Source of the DNA: Lachnospiraceae bacterium
Lineage (GTDB): Bacteria > Bacillota_A > Clostridia > Lachnospirales > Lachnospiraceae
DNA: 51,970 nucleotides
NCBI GenBank assembly: GCA_017464645.1
Contig: JAFTZF010000026.1
Location: forward strand, 1 to 51,970
Direction of reading: 5' to 3'
A program made the translations under genes and the position numbers. Positions 43,993 through 51,970 of this stretch are shown here, piece by piece; the stretch's first letter is position 1, and each line of letters starts with the position of its first letter. The notes under the pieces were generated by a model. That model was not told the DNA's origin and did no database searches. It saw only the letters and a program-made list of their open reading frames with translations.

Positions 43993-44642
43993 GCGACATT
44001 TTATATATAAAATTCGATAAAAACATGGCAGTCCGAACCCAGAGCGTGAACTTGGGGGATGTGGCAGATCTGGAGTGCAGCAACCAGGACATTGTAAACC
44101 GGCTCAAGACTCTGCGGCTGTTCACCTTTCAGAATATAAAGAAAGGATCCCACACCTGTGCGGCCCGCAAGGTGTGCTCTCTTCTGGAGGTGGTGCAGAA
44201 AATCCATGAAATATATCCCAGTCTGGAAATTCAGAATCTGGGAGAGATCGATTTTATCGTGGAATATTCCACCAAGGAAAAGGACAGCCCGCTGCTGCTG
44301 TTTTTTAAAGTCAGTGTGGTCTGCATCATTACCTTTCTGGGTTCCGCCTTTTCTATTATGGCCTTTAACAATGATGTGTCCGTTACCACCTTGTTTGCCC
44401 AGCTCTATGAGCTGCTGACAGGAGAGCCTTCCAACGGATTTACCATATTGGAGCTGACCTATTCCCTGGGATTGTCGGTGGGAATCGTGGTCTTCTTCAA
44501 CCATTTGGGCGGCCGCAGGCTTACCAAGGATCCCACACCCATTGAGGTGGAACTTCGGAAATACGAAGAGGACGTGGATCTGGCTCTGATCCAGACGGCA
44601 GGCCGGAATGGGAAGCACAAAAAGGATTCCAAGACCGGATAA
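43989..44642 (+). CDS. spoVAA: Stage V sporulation protein AA
   Basis: A 217-residue protein with a soluble N-terminal half (about 1-105) and two membrane segments (about 110-130 and 155-175), the usual SpoVAA plan. It starts MSDILYIKFDKNMAV. ATG 43989 overlaps the upstream stop. SpoVA proteins move dipicolinic acid in and out of the forespore. A longer reading from 43812 in this frame overlaps the small membrane gene and is rejected. Confidence 0.9.
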   Translation: MSDILYIKFDKNMAVRTQSVNLGDVADLECSNQDIVNRLKTLRLFTFQNIKKGSHTCAARKVCSLLEVVQKIHEIYPSLEIQNLGEIDFIVEYSTKEKDSPLLLFFKVSVVCIITFLGSAFSIMAFNNDVSVTTLFAQLYELLTGEPSNGFTILELTYSLGLSVGIVVFFNHLGGRRLTKDPTPIEVELRKYEEDVDLALIQTAGRNGKHKKDSKTG

Positions 44643-44669
44643 GAGCAATGGGAAGAGAGGAGCAAAAAC

Positions 44670-45086
44670 ATGTGGTGGCATCAGATACTCATGGCTTTGG
44701 TAGGGCTTTCTGCGGGGTTGTCCGTGGCAGGCGGTCTGTTTGCCTTGATCATCGCCCTGGGCGTGGTTGCCCGGTTTGCAGGCAAGACCCATACGGCAAA
44801 ATATGTATTTTTGTATGAGGATGCGGTGGCCCTGGGAGGAATCCTGGGAAATCTCGTGAGCATATATCAGATTGCGCCGCCCCTTGGCAGACTGGGAGCA
44901 GGGATTTTTGGTGCGTTTGCAGGCGTATTCGTGGGCGCCTGGGCCATGGCTCTGACAGAGATCGTCAACATCATCCCTATTTTCACCCGCAGGATCACGC
45001 TGCGCCGGGGGCTGGAACTGGTAGTTTTTGGTATGGCTCTGGGACGGACTCTGGGAGCTCTGCTCTACTTCGTCCAGAGGTGGTAA
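44670..45086 (+). CDS. spoVAB: Stage V sporulation protein AB
   Basis: A 138-residue membrane protein with about four segments. GGLFALIIALGVVARFAGKT and MALTEIVNIIPIFTRR are typical of SpoVAB. GAGGAG lies before the ATG. Adjacent to spoVAA as expected. Confidence 0.92.
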   Translation: MWWHQILMALVGLSAGLSVAGGLFALIIALGVVARFAGKTHTAKYVFLYEDAVALGGILGNLVSIYQIAPPLGRLGAGIFGAFAGVFVGAWAMALTEIVNIIPIFTRRITLRRGLELVVFGMALGRTLGALLYFVQRW

Positions 45087-45150
45087 ACATCCTTAAGCGA
45101 GTGGAGAAATCGGAAACGAAAAGAATGGCAACAGAAAGGAAGTATGGCAT

Positions 45151-45654
45151 ATGAAAGAGAAAGAACAGATTTTAGATGAACTCTCCGCCCAGGACACCCT
45201 GGATCAGGACCAGAAACAAAAATACAACGACTATGTAAAACAGGTCACGCCCACCCACAACCTGGCTCTCCAGATGTGCAAGGCCTTTATCGTGGGAGGA
45301 ATCATCTGCTGTATCGGACAGGCTATTCTCAACTATGCCACAAGCCAGGGCCTGGATGAAAAGACAGCCGGCTCCTGGTGTTCCCTGATCCTGGTGCTGG
45401 CCAGCGCCCTTTTGACCGGCCTGAACATTTTCCCCAGCATCGTGAAATGGGGCGGCGCAGGCGCTCTGGTACCGATCACGGGTTTTGCCAACTCCGTGGC
45501 GGCCCCGGCCATTGAGTATCAGAAGGAAGGCCAGGTATACGGTATCGGGTGTAAAATATTTACAATTGCCGGACCGGTGATTTTGTATGGGATATTCTCA
45601 AGCTGGGTGCTGGGGGTGATATATTGGATCGGGAAGATGATGGGAGTGGCGTAA
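45151..45654 (+). CDS. spoVAC: Stage V sporulation protein AC
   Basis: A 167-residue membrane protein with about four or five segments, the probable dipicolinic acid channel subunit (mechanosensitive in B. subtilis). The N-terminus is soluble and charged (about 1-45), then ALQMCKAFIVGGIICCIGQA and PITGFANSVAAPAIEYQKEG, both usual for SpoVAC. ATG 45151 follows AAAGGAAG. The expected next genes spoVAD and spoVAE are absent from the window. Confidence 0.95.
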   Translation: MKEKEQILDELSAQDTLDQDQKQKYNDYVKQVTPTHNLALQMCKAFIVGGIICCIGQAILNYATSQGLDEKTAGSWCSLILVLASALLTGLNIFPSIVKWGGAGALVPITGFANSVAAPAIEYQKEGQVYGIGCKIFTIAGPVILYGIFSSWVLGVIYWIGKMMGVA

Positions 45655-45771
45655 GCTGCTCCTTTTCTACTTTTATTGACTGGTACAATTAGTTTGGTAT
45701 GTAATCACAAAAAAACAAAACAAAATATGTCAAAAAAATAAAATAAAAATCATCAAAAATATAAAATGAGA

Positions 45772-45800
45772 TTGACTGACGAAGGAAAATGGGATATTCT
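45772..45800 (+). promoter_or_regulatory. Candidate promoter of the defence island
   Basis: TTGACT (45772-45777) and TATTCT (45795-45800) are 17 bases apart in a very AT-rich gap (45655-45846). The first gene starts 46 bases later. No terminator for the spoVA run was found in the gap. Confidence 0.55.
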
Positions 45801-45846
45801 TTACATATGAGAAATAAACGAAAATTATAGTAGGAGCTATTTGTTT

Positions 45847-47139
45847 ATGAAAGATTACTGGAATAGAATTGTTGATAGAGAATTGGATCTTAGGTTAGAG
45901 GCATTTGGTGCAACCTTGATTGTTGGACCTAAATGGTGTGGAAAGACGACAACCGCAGAAGAAAAAGCAAAAAGTGTCTTGAAAATGCAGGATCCGGATA
46001 TGAGGGACGGATACTTGGCAACTGCAAAAGCAAAACCATCCCTTTTATTAAAAGGAGAGAACCCCAGACTGATTGATGAATGGCAGGAAGCACCGGTTCT
46101 GTGGGACGCAGTAAGAACCGCGGTGGATGACAGACAGGAAGAGGGATTGTTTATTTTGACCGGTTCCACTTCTGTTGATGATTCGCAGATACACCACTCT
46201 GGGACGGGGAGAATTTCAAGATTAAAAATGTATCCCATGAGTTTATATGAATCAAGAGAATCGAATGGCTCCATTTCATTAAAGGAATTGTTTGAACATC
46301 CGGAAATGGATATTGATGGAATAATGTCAGACATGAGAATTGAAGATTTGATTTTTGCAGCATGCAGGGGCGGCTGGCCATCTGCATTGCGAAAAAAGAG
46401 TGATGCAGCAAAGTTGATTGTTGCAAGCGACTATCTTAAAAATGTATGTGAAACTGATATCTCTACAGTGGATGGCGTGACGCGTAATCCTGTTTTGGCA
46501 GAATTGATTCTCAAGTCTTATGCCCGTAATATTTCAACACTTGCTAAAAAGAACAGCATTTATAAGGATGTGGCTGCGAATGTTGAAAGTTTGTCTATGC
46601 CAACACTGGATTCTTATATTACTGCACTCACAAGATTGTTTGTAATAGAGGACATTGATGCATGGTGTCCAGCGATCCGTTCTGCGACAACCATTCGTTC
46701 CGGTAAGAAAAGAGCATTTATTGATCCCTCTATTGCAATAGCAGCATTAGGACTTTCTCCGGATTATTTGGAAAAAGATTTGAAGACATTTGGCTTTATT
46801 TTTGAATGTATGTGTATCAGAGACCTGAAAGTATATTCTCAGGCTTTAAAAGGTAAAGTATCATATTACCATGATCGGTATGATTTGGAAGCGGATGCAG
46901 TGCTTCATATAGGTGATGGTCGATATGCACTTATAGAATTTAAACTGGGTAGTGCGGAAATCGAAGAAGGAGCAAAGCATTTGTTGAAAATAAAACAATT
47001 AGTGCAAATGTATAATAAAACGGAAACGCAGGTACCGCTCAGAGAACCTGACTTATTGTTGGTAATTACAGGTGGCAACATGGCATATACCCGTCAGGAT
47101 GGAGTAAAGGTAATTCCGATTGGTTGTTTGAAGGATTAG
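45847..47139 (+). CDS. AAA ATPase with DUF4143-like C-terminal domain
   Basis: A 430-residue ATP-binding protein. The P-loop VGPKWCGKTT is at about 26-35, a Walker B-like LIDEWQEAP follows, then ILTGSTS (sensor 1). The C-terminal part has ADAVLHIGDGRYALIEFKLG, an Asp...Glu-x-Lys arrangement like the PD-(D/E)XK nuclease fold seen in DUF4143 proteins. Start is ATG 45847 or TTG 45841, behind AGGAG at 45832-45836. It is 24 bases before jetA on the same strand. Members of this large family are common near mobile and defence genes; a link to Wadjet function is inference. Confidence 0.85.
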   Translation: MKDYWNRIVDRELDLRLEAFGATLIVGPKWCGKTTTAEEKAKSVLKMQDPDMRDGYLATAKAKPSLLLKGENPRLIDEWQEAPVLWDAVRTAVDDRQEEGLFILTGSTSVDDSQIHHSGTGRISRLKMYPMSLYESRESNGSISLKELFEHPEMDIDGIMSDMRIEDLIFAACRGGWPSALRKKSDAAKLIVASDYLKNVCETDISTVDGVTRNPVLAELILKSYARNISTLAKKNSIYKDVAANVESLSMPTLDSYITALTRLFVIEDIDAWCPAIRSATTIRSGKKRAFIDPSIAIAALGLSPDYLEKDLKTFGFIFECMCIRDLKVYSQALKGKVSYYHDRYDLEADAVLHIGDGRYALIEFKLGSAEIEEGAKHLLKIKQLVQMYNKTETQVPLREPDLLLVITGGNMAYTRQDGVKVIPIGCLKD

Positions 47140-47163
47140 TGTTAGTGGAAATGAGGAATAGGT

Positions 47164-48573
47164 ATGACAAAATTATTTGATGCAATTCCATCCGGTTTCT
47201 TTAATTGCCTGTCCAGCGGCAGTAATCATATAATCTATTCGGATTGTTTGCAGATTATTTATGAACAATATGACCGAGAAATATCATATCGGATTGCAAG
47301 AAGCCGCATTCGTGATGCCCTTGCTGTGTATTTGTTGGAAAATCATATAGATTTTATAGATGATGGTGATGAGAAAGAGAAACAAAGAAGTCATAATGAT
47401 CTGGCAAATGGCATTATACGCAAATTTTGTTCCAAGGAAATTGGGTGGCTGGAAGAGGACAATGATGATGCTACCTATGAAAAGCACATTATAATGACAG
47501 AACAGGGAATTTTACTGGCAGAATTCCTGCAGCAACTGCAAAAGCCGGAGCGGGAGGAATTTTCCAGTTATATTTTCAATATTTACAATATTTTGCGCAG
47601 TGAGGAGCAGTGGTCTTCGGATCCTTATGTTGCCGGCATAAAAAATATTTACCGAAATGCAAAGCAACTGTCCAAGGCATTGAAACGGTTGGCCACTTTT
47701 ATTAAAAAAATTATTGAACGGATGGTAAAAGAAGAGAGCCTGGAGAGTCTGACAGAAAATATACTGGAGTATTGTGATGGGGATTTTATCCGTGAATATG
47801 CGAGACTTACCAAGCAGCAGAATATACATATTTATCGATCCTTTATTAAGTCAAGGCTGGATTTTTTTCAAAATGATGAGGAACTGTTTGAGTTGATAGT
47901 TATCGGATGTGCAGTGGAGGAAGATGTTGGGGAAGAAGAAGCGAGAGAGCTGGTTTTGGACATGTTGCAGCGTACAAAAGGCTTTCTTTCAGACGATTAC
48001 GACCGAATTATGCGTGATATTAAGCATAAAATCAATATTTATCTGCAGATTGCAGTAGGACGGGCTCGTTTTTTGAGGAGCAGAGAGGCGGATGTAAGAG
48101 GTAGTGTTGAGCAGACGCTGCGCTATCTTGTAGAGGAAATGGAACTGCTTGGATGGAAGGAAGAATTGCCGCCAGAAATGGGTTCGCTGTTTTTGCTGGA
48201 AAAGAACGAATTTGTAGATATTGGATCCTTACGTTTTCCGAGAAAGGCGCAAACAGTTCGTTGCGAAACCAGCGTAGAATTAGAAGAGATGACAGAAGAA
48301 GATATCAGGAAAGCCAGAGAGGCACAGGAAAAAGAAGCATACAATCCTTACTCTAAGGAGAAAATGAAAGTTTATCTGGATACTGTTATGGGAAAAAGGA
48401 GAAGTCTGGATTGCGAATACCTTCCGTTGGAGAGTAAACGAGATCTGCTCAGTTCTTTGTCAGCAGTAGCATACGGAGAAGAAAATGGATATGTTATAAG
48501 ACCGGCTGAAGGATATCTCGAGACCAATGGTATGATCTTACGTAGATTTCAGATTACTAAGGAGGAAGAATGA
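47164..48573 (+). CDS. jetA: Wadjet system protein JetA (DUF5716-type)
   Basis: The kleisin-like subunit of a Wadjet SMC-like complex that blocks plasmids. The 469-residue protein begins MTKLFDAIPSGFFNCLSSGS and then has a winged-helix-like N-domain, a long helical middle (about 140-320) and a C-terminal domain. The N-terminus matches the DUF5716 JetA type, which points to a type II Wadjet. GAGGAATAGGT is close to the ATG. The end overlaps the jetB start. The call is from recall of the family and supported by the order jetA-jetB-jetC. Confidence 0.85.
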   Translation: MTKLFDAIPSGFFNCLSSGSNHIIYSDCLQIIYEQYDREISYRIARSRIRDALAVYLLENHIDFIDDGDEKEKQRSHNDLANGIIRKFCSKEIGWLEEDNDDATYEKHIIMTEQGILLAEFLQQLQKPEREEFSSYIFNIYNILRSEEQWSSDPYVAGIKNIYRNAKQLSKALKRLATFIKKIIERMVKEESLESLTENILEYCDGDFIREYARLTKQQNIHIYRSFIKSRLDFFQNDEELFELIVIGCAVEEDVGEEEARELVLDMLQRTKGFLSDDYDRIMRDIKHKINIYLQIAVGRARFLRSREADVRGSVEQTLRYLVEEMELLGWKEELPPEMGSLFLLEKNEFVDIGSLRFPRKAQTVRCETSVELEEMTEEDIRKAREAQEKEAYNPYSKEKMKVYLDTVMGKRRSLDCEYLPLESKRDLLSSLSAVAYGEENGYVIRPAEGYLETNGMILRRFQITKEEE

Positions 48574-49226
48574 TGAGCATGGAAGTGTTTTGGGAGGACT
48601 ATACCTCAACAGAGCGGGATTTGTTTCAGAAATCCTGCAGACGTCTGCTGAAACAGACTTTTATTGTGAGAGACAAGGACGAAGATAATAAAAAAGCTTA
48701 TTATTTTATATCCAAGAAGCCAGAGCCCTTTTCCAGATATTTTGGTTATATCGGTTTTGATATTGTAGTGGATCGGGAAAATGGAGTTATCATGCTGCGC
48801 AATTGTGCAGATATGGGGGAACATGGAAAGATACAGGCAAACCGCATGTTATTGAAAAAAGCAGAAAGCATTGTTTTGTGTTGCCTTTGGACAATGTATG
48901 CAGACCGTGTCCGATCCGGAAGTTTGTCCCAAAACATACAGATTTCTGTCACAGAACTACGTTTTGAACTTGAAAAATATGGTATAAAAGAACAGTTTGA
49001 CAATAAGACTTTTATGGGAGATATTCTGACTTTGTTTACCAAATTTAATCTGGTTGACGTTCATGGGAAATTAGGAGAACCGGACTGTATGATACGCCTC
49101 TACCCTTCATTACAATTTGCATTGGATACAGAGGAATTTCGAAAGTTTGCTGAAACGACACAGAACCGAATGATGGAAAGGACAGGAGAAGAAACGGAGG
49201 ATGAGGGCGAAGATGGAGATGAATAG
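48573..49226 (+). CDS. jetB: Wadjet system protein JetB (DUF4194-type)
   Basis: The KITE-like (MukE-type) subunit of the Wadjet complex, 217 residues. Winged-helix repeats are visible (about 20-110 and 110-185), with a very acidic C-terminal tail (TGEETEDEGEDGDE). ATG 48573 (or 48570) follows AAGGAGGA (48559-48566). It overlaps jetA at the start and jetC at the end, so all three are coupled. Confidence 0.85.
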   Translation: MSMEVFWEDYTSTERDLFQKSCRRLLKQTFIVRDKDEDNKKAYYFISKKPEPFSRYFGYIGFDIVVDRENGVIMLRNCADMGEHGKIQANRMLLKKAESIVLCCLWTMYADRVRSGSLSQNIQISVTELRFELEKYGIKEQFDNKTFMGDILTLFTKFNLVDVHGKLGEPDCMIRLYPSLQFALDTEEFRKFAETTQNRMMERTGEETEDEGEDGDE

Positions 49227-51970
49227 AAAGACAGCTACTAAATTGCAACTTGTTCAATGGTCCAGATTTCAGAATGTATCCATAAGATTGGAAGGCTCTA
49301 CCTTATTTACAGGAGTTAATGGCAGTGGAAAGTCCACTGTTTTGGATGCGGTTACTTATTTGTTGACAGGAAATACGCAGTTTAATAAAGCGGCAAAAGA
49401 CCGGGACAGAACGGTAATCGGATATGTGAGGGGAGATACGAAGAGTACGGGATCTTCCAGATATCTGCGTAGTGGTGAGGTAGTCAGCTATGTGGCTATG
49501 GAATTTTGGTCACCGGTGGAGCAGACTTATCTGGTAATCGGTGTGTGCATGGAGTCAGCAAATGAGGTGGCTTGTAAGAGCAATTGGTTTATTTGTCGGG
49601 ATGCGAGGCTTGATCAGATTAATTTTGCAAGAGCAGAAAAGGGGATGCTTCATATTACCCCCAAAAATCAATTAGCTGTAAAAGGCCAGATAATGAAAGC
49701 GTCTGATTTCCTGGGAAGAGACAGAGGGGTCGAGCAGGTTCTGCGTGCATTGGGCCTCCGATGTGATGCTTCGAAATATCGATCTAAGCTTCTGAAAATG
49801 ATGGCATTTAACCCCGAAAATAATATCGACCAGTTTATTCAGGAATGTGTACTGGAACCGGGAAAAGTAGATTCATTAAAGGAACTGCGGGAGCAGAAAC
49901 GCCAGTTTGAACATATTCGTCAAATGTATGAAAATCTGAAGGAAAGTAAGGAACAGCTGGAAACAGTAGAACAAAAAACAACGGAATACGAAAAGAAACT
50001 TCGAAATCTTCATATCCGTGAGTTGATGCTTGTGTATCAGGAGCTGAGGGATAAGGAAGAGGAGAATAAGACACTGGAAACACAGTTGGAAGCTTTAAAA
50101 CATAAGCAAAATGTTCTGGAGCAGCGAAAGACAGAATTGGGTCAGCGACACCAGGCTGCTTTTGAAAGATATCGAATTGCGGAGAATAATGATATTTTTC
50201 AGGGATTGAAGGGTACCATTGGAGCATTAGAACGACAGGCTGAAAAACTGGAGGTCGAAATTTGCAGATGTGAGGAACAGCTGGCTGTGGTAAAGAGGTT
50301 GCAGTTACAGTTAAGAAATATTTTGGCATGGGTACAGGAGTATCTCTCGGTTACCGATGAGGAAAAGCAGTGTTTGTGTAATCTGGCGGAGAAAGGATAC
50401 AAAGAGGAAACGAAAGTAGCAGTCTTTCTGCATTTTTCTCAAATGATACAAAGGCAGGATAAAGTGTTTGAACGGAATTCTGTTCATATGGAAGATGAAA
50501 TCAAAGCCCTTGGAGAGGAACTTAATCAACTGGAGGAAAAAATCAAACAGCTGCAGGCGAATCAAATGGTATTTCCGGAAAATGTGGAAAGAGCGAAGAA
50601 ACTCATTCAGGAAGAATTGAAAAAACAAGGTGTGGAATCGGAAGTTAGAATCTTTGCAGAACTGGTACAGGAGGTCAAGCAGCCTCAGTGGCGCGCTGCT
50701 ATAGAGACCTTTTTGGGACGCAAGCGATTTCATATCATTGTAGACGGCAAAGACTGCCATAAAGCTATGGAAATTCTGGAGCGAAAAGCAATTCATGATG
50801 TACAGGTGGTCATCACGGATAAACTGCCAGATACAAAGGTAGTGCAGGGATCAGCAGCTGAGGTTTTGACAATTCCGAATGTATTTGCCAGAAAATATGC
50901 CAATTATTTGTTGAATGGAATACATTTGTGCGATTCTCTGGAGGAATTACATGAATATCCCAAGGGCGGTTTGATGAAAAACGGTATGTTGGCTAAAAGC
51001 TATGCGGTAACCTATATGGACATCAGGAAGACGGAATTTTGTCTGGGTGAGGATGCAATCAGGCATCAGTTGAAAAAAGCATTGGAGACAAAGGAAGATA
51101 AGAAGATTAGCCTGCAACAGGAAGAGAAAGCATTGGATATTCTTCAGAAGAGACGTGAAGAAATTCGTAAATGCGACTGGAATTTAGAGAACTATCATTT
51201 TGGGGCAGTTGGTATGTTAGAAGAGGTCCGACTAGAGAAACAAAGAAAACAAAAGGAGATTGATAAGATTACGAAAAGTCCGGATTTTATGGCTGTTTTG
51301 CAGGAACAGCAGGATGCAAAGCGAGAATATGATGCTTTACAGAATGCAATCGAGGTAATTACTAAAGATATTGGAGGGTGTGACTCAGATCGAAACAATG
51401 GGGAAGCAAGGCTTAAGTTGTTGTCTGGTGAAATTTATGAATTGAATCAGGAATACACCAAAAAATGCATGCAGCATCTGGAATTAAAGCGCCCTATGCT
51501 GGAAGAGTATGAAAGACTCATCAAAGGGAAAACGGATACATGGCAGGCTATTACTCAAAAGACTGTCAACAATTTAAAAGGTGAAGTTCAGGAAAGTGTC
51601 AAACAGCTGGAGACGGCTCAGCTGACTTACTGTAAATTGGCAGAAATAGACATTAATAAGAGAGGTGTGGGTTATATTCCCTTCTATCGTGAGGAATACC
51701 GGAATATTGCCAATATCAAGATTGAAGAGGCACACAACAGACTGAAGGAACAGGGTGCACGTCTGGAAAGTGCATTTATGACGGATTTTGTGGCGGAGAT
51801 TAGTGATACTGTGCGGGAGGCAAAAACAGAAATAGATGCTATTAACCGTGAACTGCGCCAGATTCCTTTTGGAAATGATACTTACAAATTCGTAATGAGA
51901 GAAAAGGCAGACAGAAGCGTCTTTTTCAGAATCTGCAAAAGGCTGGAGAGTTATATGGATTCTCCGGAGG
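49213..51970 (+). CDS. jetC: Wadjet system SMC-like ATPase JetC (partial, cut by window end)
   Basis: The large SMC/MukB-like motor of the Wadjet complex. The frame is open for 919 codons to the last base. The N-terminal P-loop GVNGSGKST is at about 34-42 (LFTGVNGSGKSTVLDAVTYL). Two long coiled coils flank a hinge-like region (about 475-595, with QPQWRAAIETFLGRKRFHII). The C-terminal signature and Walker B lie beyond the window. ATG 49201, 49213 or 49219 could be the start; 49213 has GAGGG 5 bases before it. The gene overlaps jetB. Confidence 0.88.
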   Translation, partial: MEMNRKTATKLQLVQWSRFQNVSIRLEGSTLFTGVNGSGKSTVLDAVTYLLTGNTQFNKAAKDRDRTVIGYVRGDTKSTGSSRYLRSGEVVSYVAMEFWSPVEQTYLVIGVCMESANEVACKSNWFICRDARLDQINFARAEKGMLHITPKNQLAVKGQIMKASDFLGRDRGVEQVLRALGLRCDASKYRSKLLKMMAFNPENNIDQFIQECVLEPGKVDSLKELREQKRQFEHIRQMYENLKESKEQLETVEQKTTEYEKKLRNLHIRELMLVYQELRDKEEENKTLETQLEALKHKQNVLEQRKTELGQRHQAAFERYRIAENNDIFQGLKGTIGALERQAEKLEVEICRCEEQLAVVKRLQLQLRNILAWVQEYLSVTDEEKQCLCNLAEKGYKEETKVAVFLHFSQMIQRQDKVFERNSVHMEDEIKALGEELNQLEEKIKQLQANQMVFPENVERAKKLIQEELKKQGVESEVRIFAELVQEVKQPQWRAAIETFLGRKRFHIIVDGKDCHKAMEILERKAIHDVQVVITDKLPDTKVVQGSAAEVLTIPNVFARKYANYLLNGIHLCDSLEELHEYPKGGLMKNGMLAKSYAVTYMDIRKTEFCLGEDAIRHQLKKALETKEDKKISLQQEEKALDILQKRREEIRKCDWNLENYHFGAVGMLEEVRLEKQRKQKEIDKITKSPDFMAVLQEQQDAKREYDALQNAIEVITKDIGGCDSDRNNGEARLKLLSGEIYELNQEYTKKCMQHLELKRPMLEEYERLIKGKTDTWQAITQKTVNNLKGEVQESVKQLETAQLTYCKLAEIDINKRGVGYIPFYREEYRNIANIKIEEAHNRLKEQGARLESAFMTDFVAEISDTVREAKTEIDAINRELRQIPFGNDTYKFVMREKADRSVFFRICKRLESYMDSPE

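Noticed and set aside
45847..47139. AAA/DUF4143 gene as a possible JetD
   Set aside because: JetD proteins are Toprim-type nucleases without a P-loop ATPase domain, and usually follow jetC; this gene has a clear P-loop and precedes jetA.
49213..51970. A frameshift or early stop in jetC
   Set aside because: Reading the frame codon by codon to the window end found no stop; the gene is simply cut by the window.

Overview
This window is chromosomal DNA from a spore-forming, Gram-positive anaerobe of the Clostridia, most likely the family Lachnospiraceae. Evidence for this: a V-type (archaeal-like) ATPase operon, a spoIIA-spoVA sporulation operon, a SAM-I riboswitch before metK, a T-box leader before valS, an ECF-type transporter component, strong AGGAGG ribosome-binding sites, and an LtaS-like synthase. 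No tRNA, rRNA, CRISPR array or insertion sequence was found. The family-level call is inference from gene content; no species is named.

Layout. Bases 1-5860 hold the V-ATPase genes in order E-C-F-A-B-D, ending in a strong terminator. Bases 5860-7420 hold a broken XRE-type regulator, a small membrane protein and a small unknown protein. Bases 7426-8793 (minus) encode an FAD-dependent dehydrogenase. Bases 8968-13816 form an operon: methyltransferase, a large exported protein with an apparently dead C39-like domain, and an M29 aminopeptidase. Bases 13887-16833 (minus) hold a membrane-anchored coiled-coil protein, a small unknown protein, a class V aminotransferase and an ECF S component. Bases 17056-18713 hold a DivIVA-like coiled coil, signal peptidase I and TcdA. 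Bases 18963-21670 hold a flavin reductase-like protein, shikimate kinase and a LysM-G5-M23 cell-wall hydrolase.

Bases 21960-23930 hold murA and a minimal nucleotidyltransferase/HI0074-type pair. metK follows under a SAM-I riboswitch. Bases 25551-27215 hold small unknown genes. An RND exporter and its TetR-family regulator (27438-32025) sit behind a promoter with a clear TetR-type operator. A metallophosphoesterase follows. A T-box with a GUA (Val) specifier then leads valS, an LtaS-like enzyme, folC, a 49-residue protein and a zinc-ribbon/TPR membrane protein. Bases 42185-45654 hold spoIIAA-spoIIAB-sigF, a small membrane protein and spoVAA-AB-AC.

The spoVA run stops after spoVAC with no spoVAD or spoVAE, and the sequence becomes visibly AT-richer. 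From 45847 there is an AAA ATPase with a DUF4143-like C-terminus, then jetA, jetB and the start of jetC of a Wadjet (SMC-like, anti-plasmid) system. jetC runs off the right edge and jetD must lie outside. This looks like a defence island placed in or at the end of the spoVA operon, with an AAA/DUF4143 ATPase as a possible extra partner. It is the most interesting part of the window.
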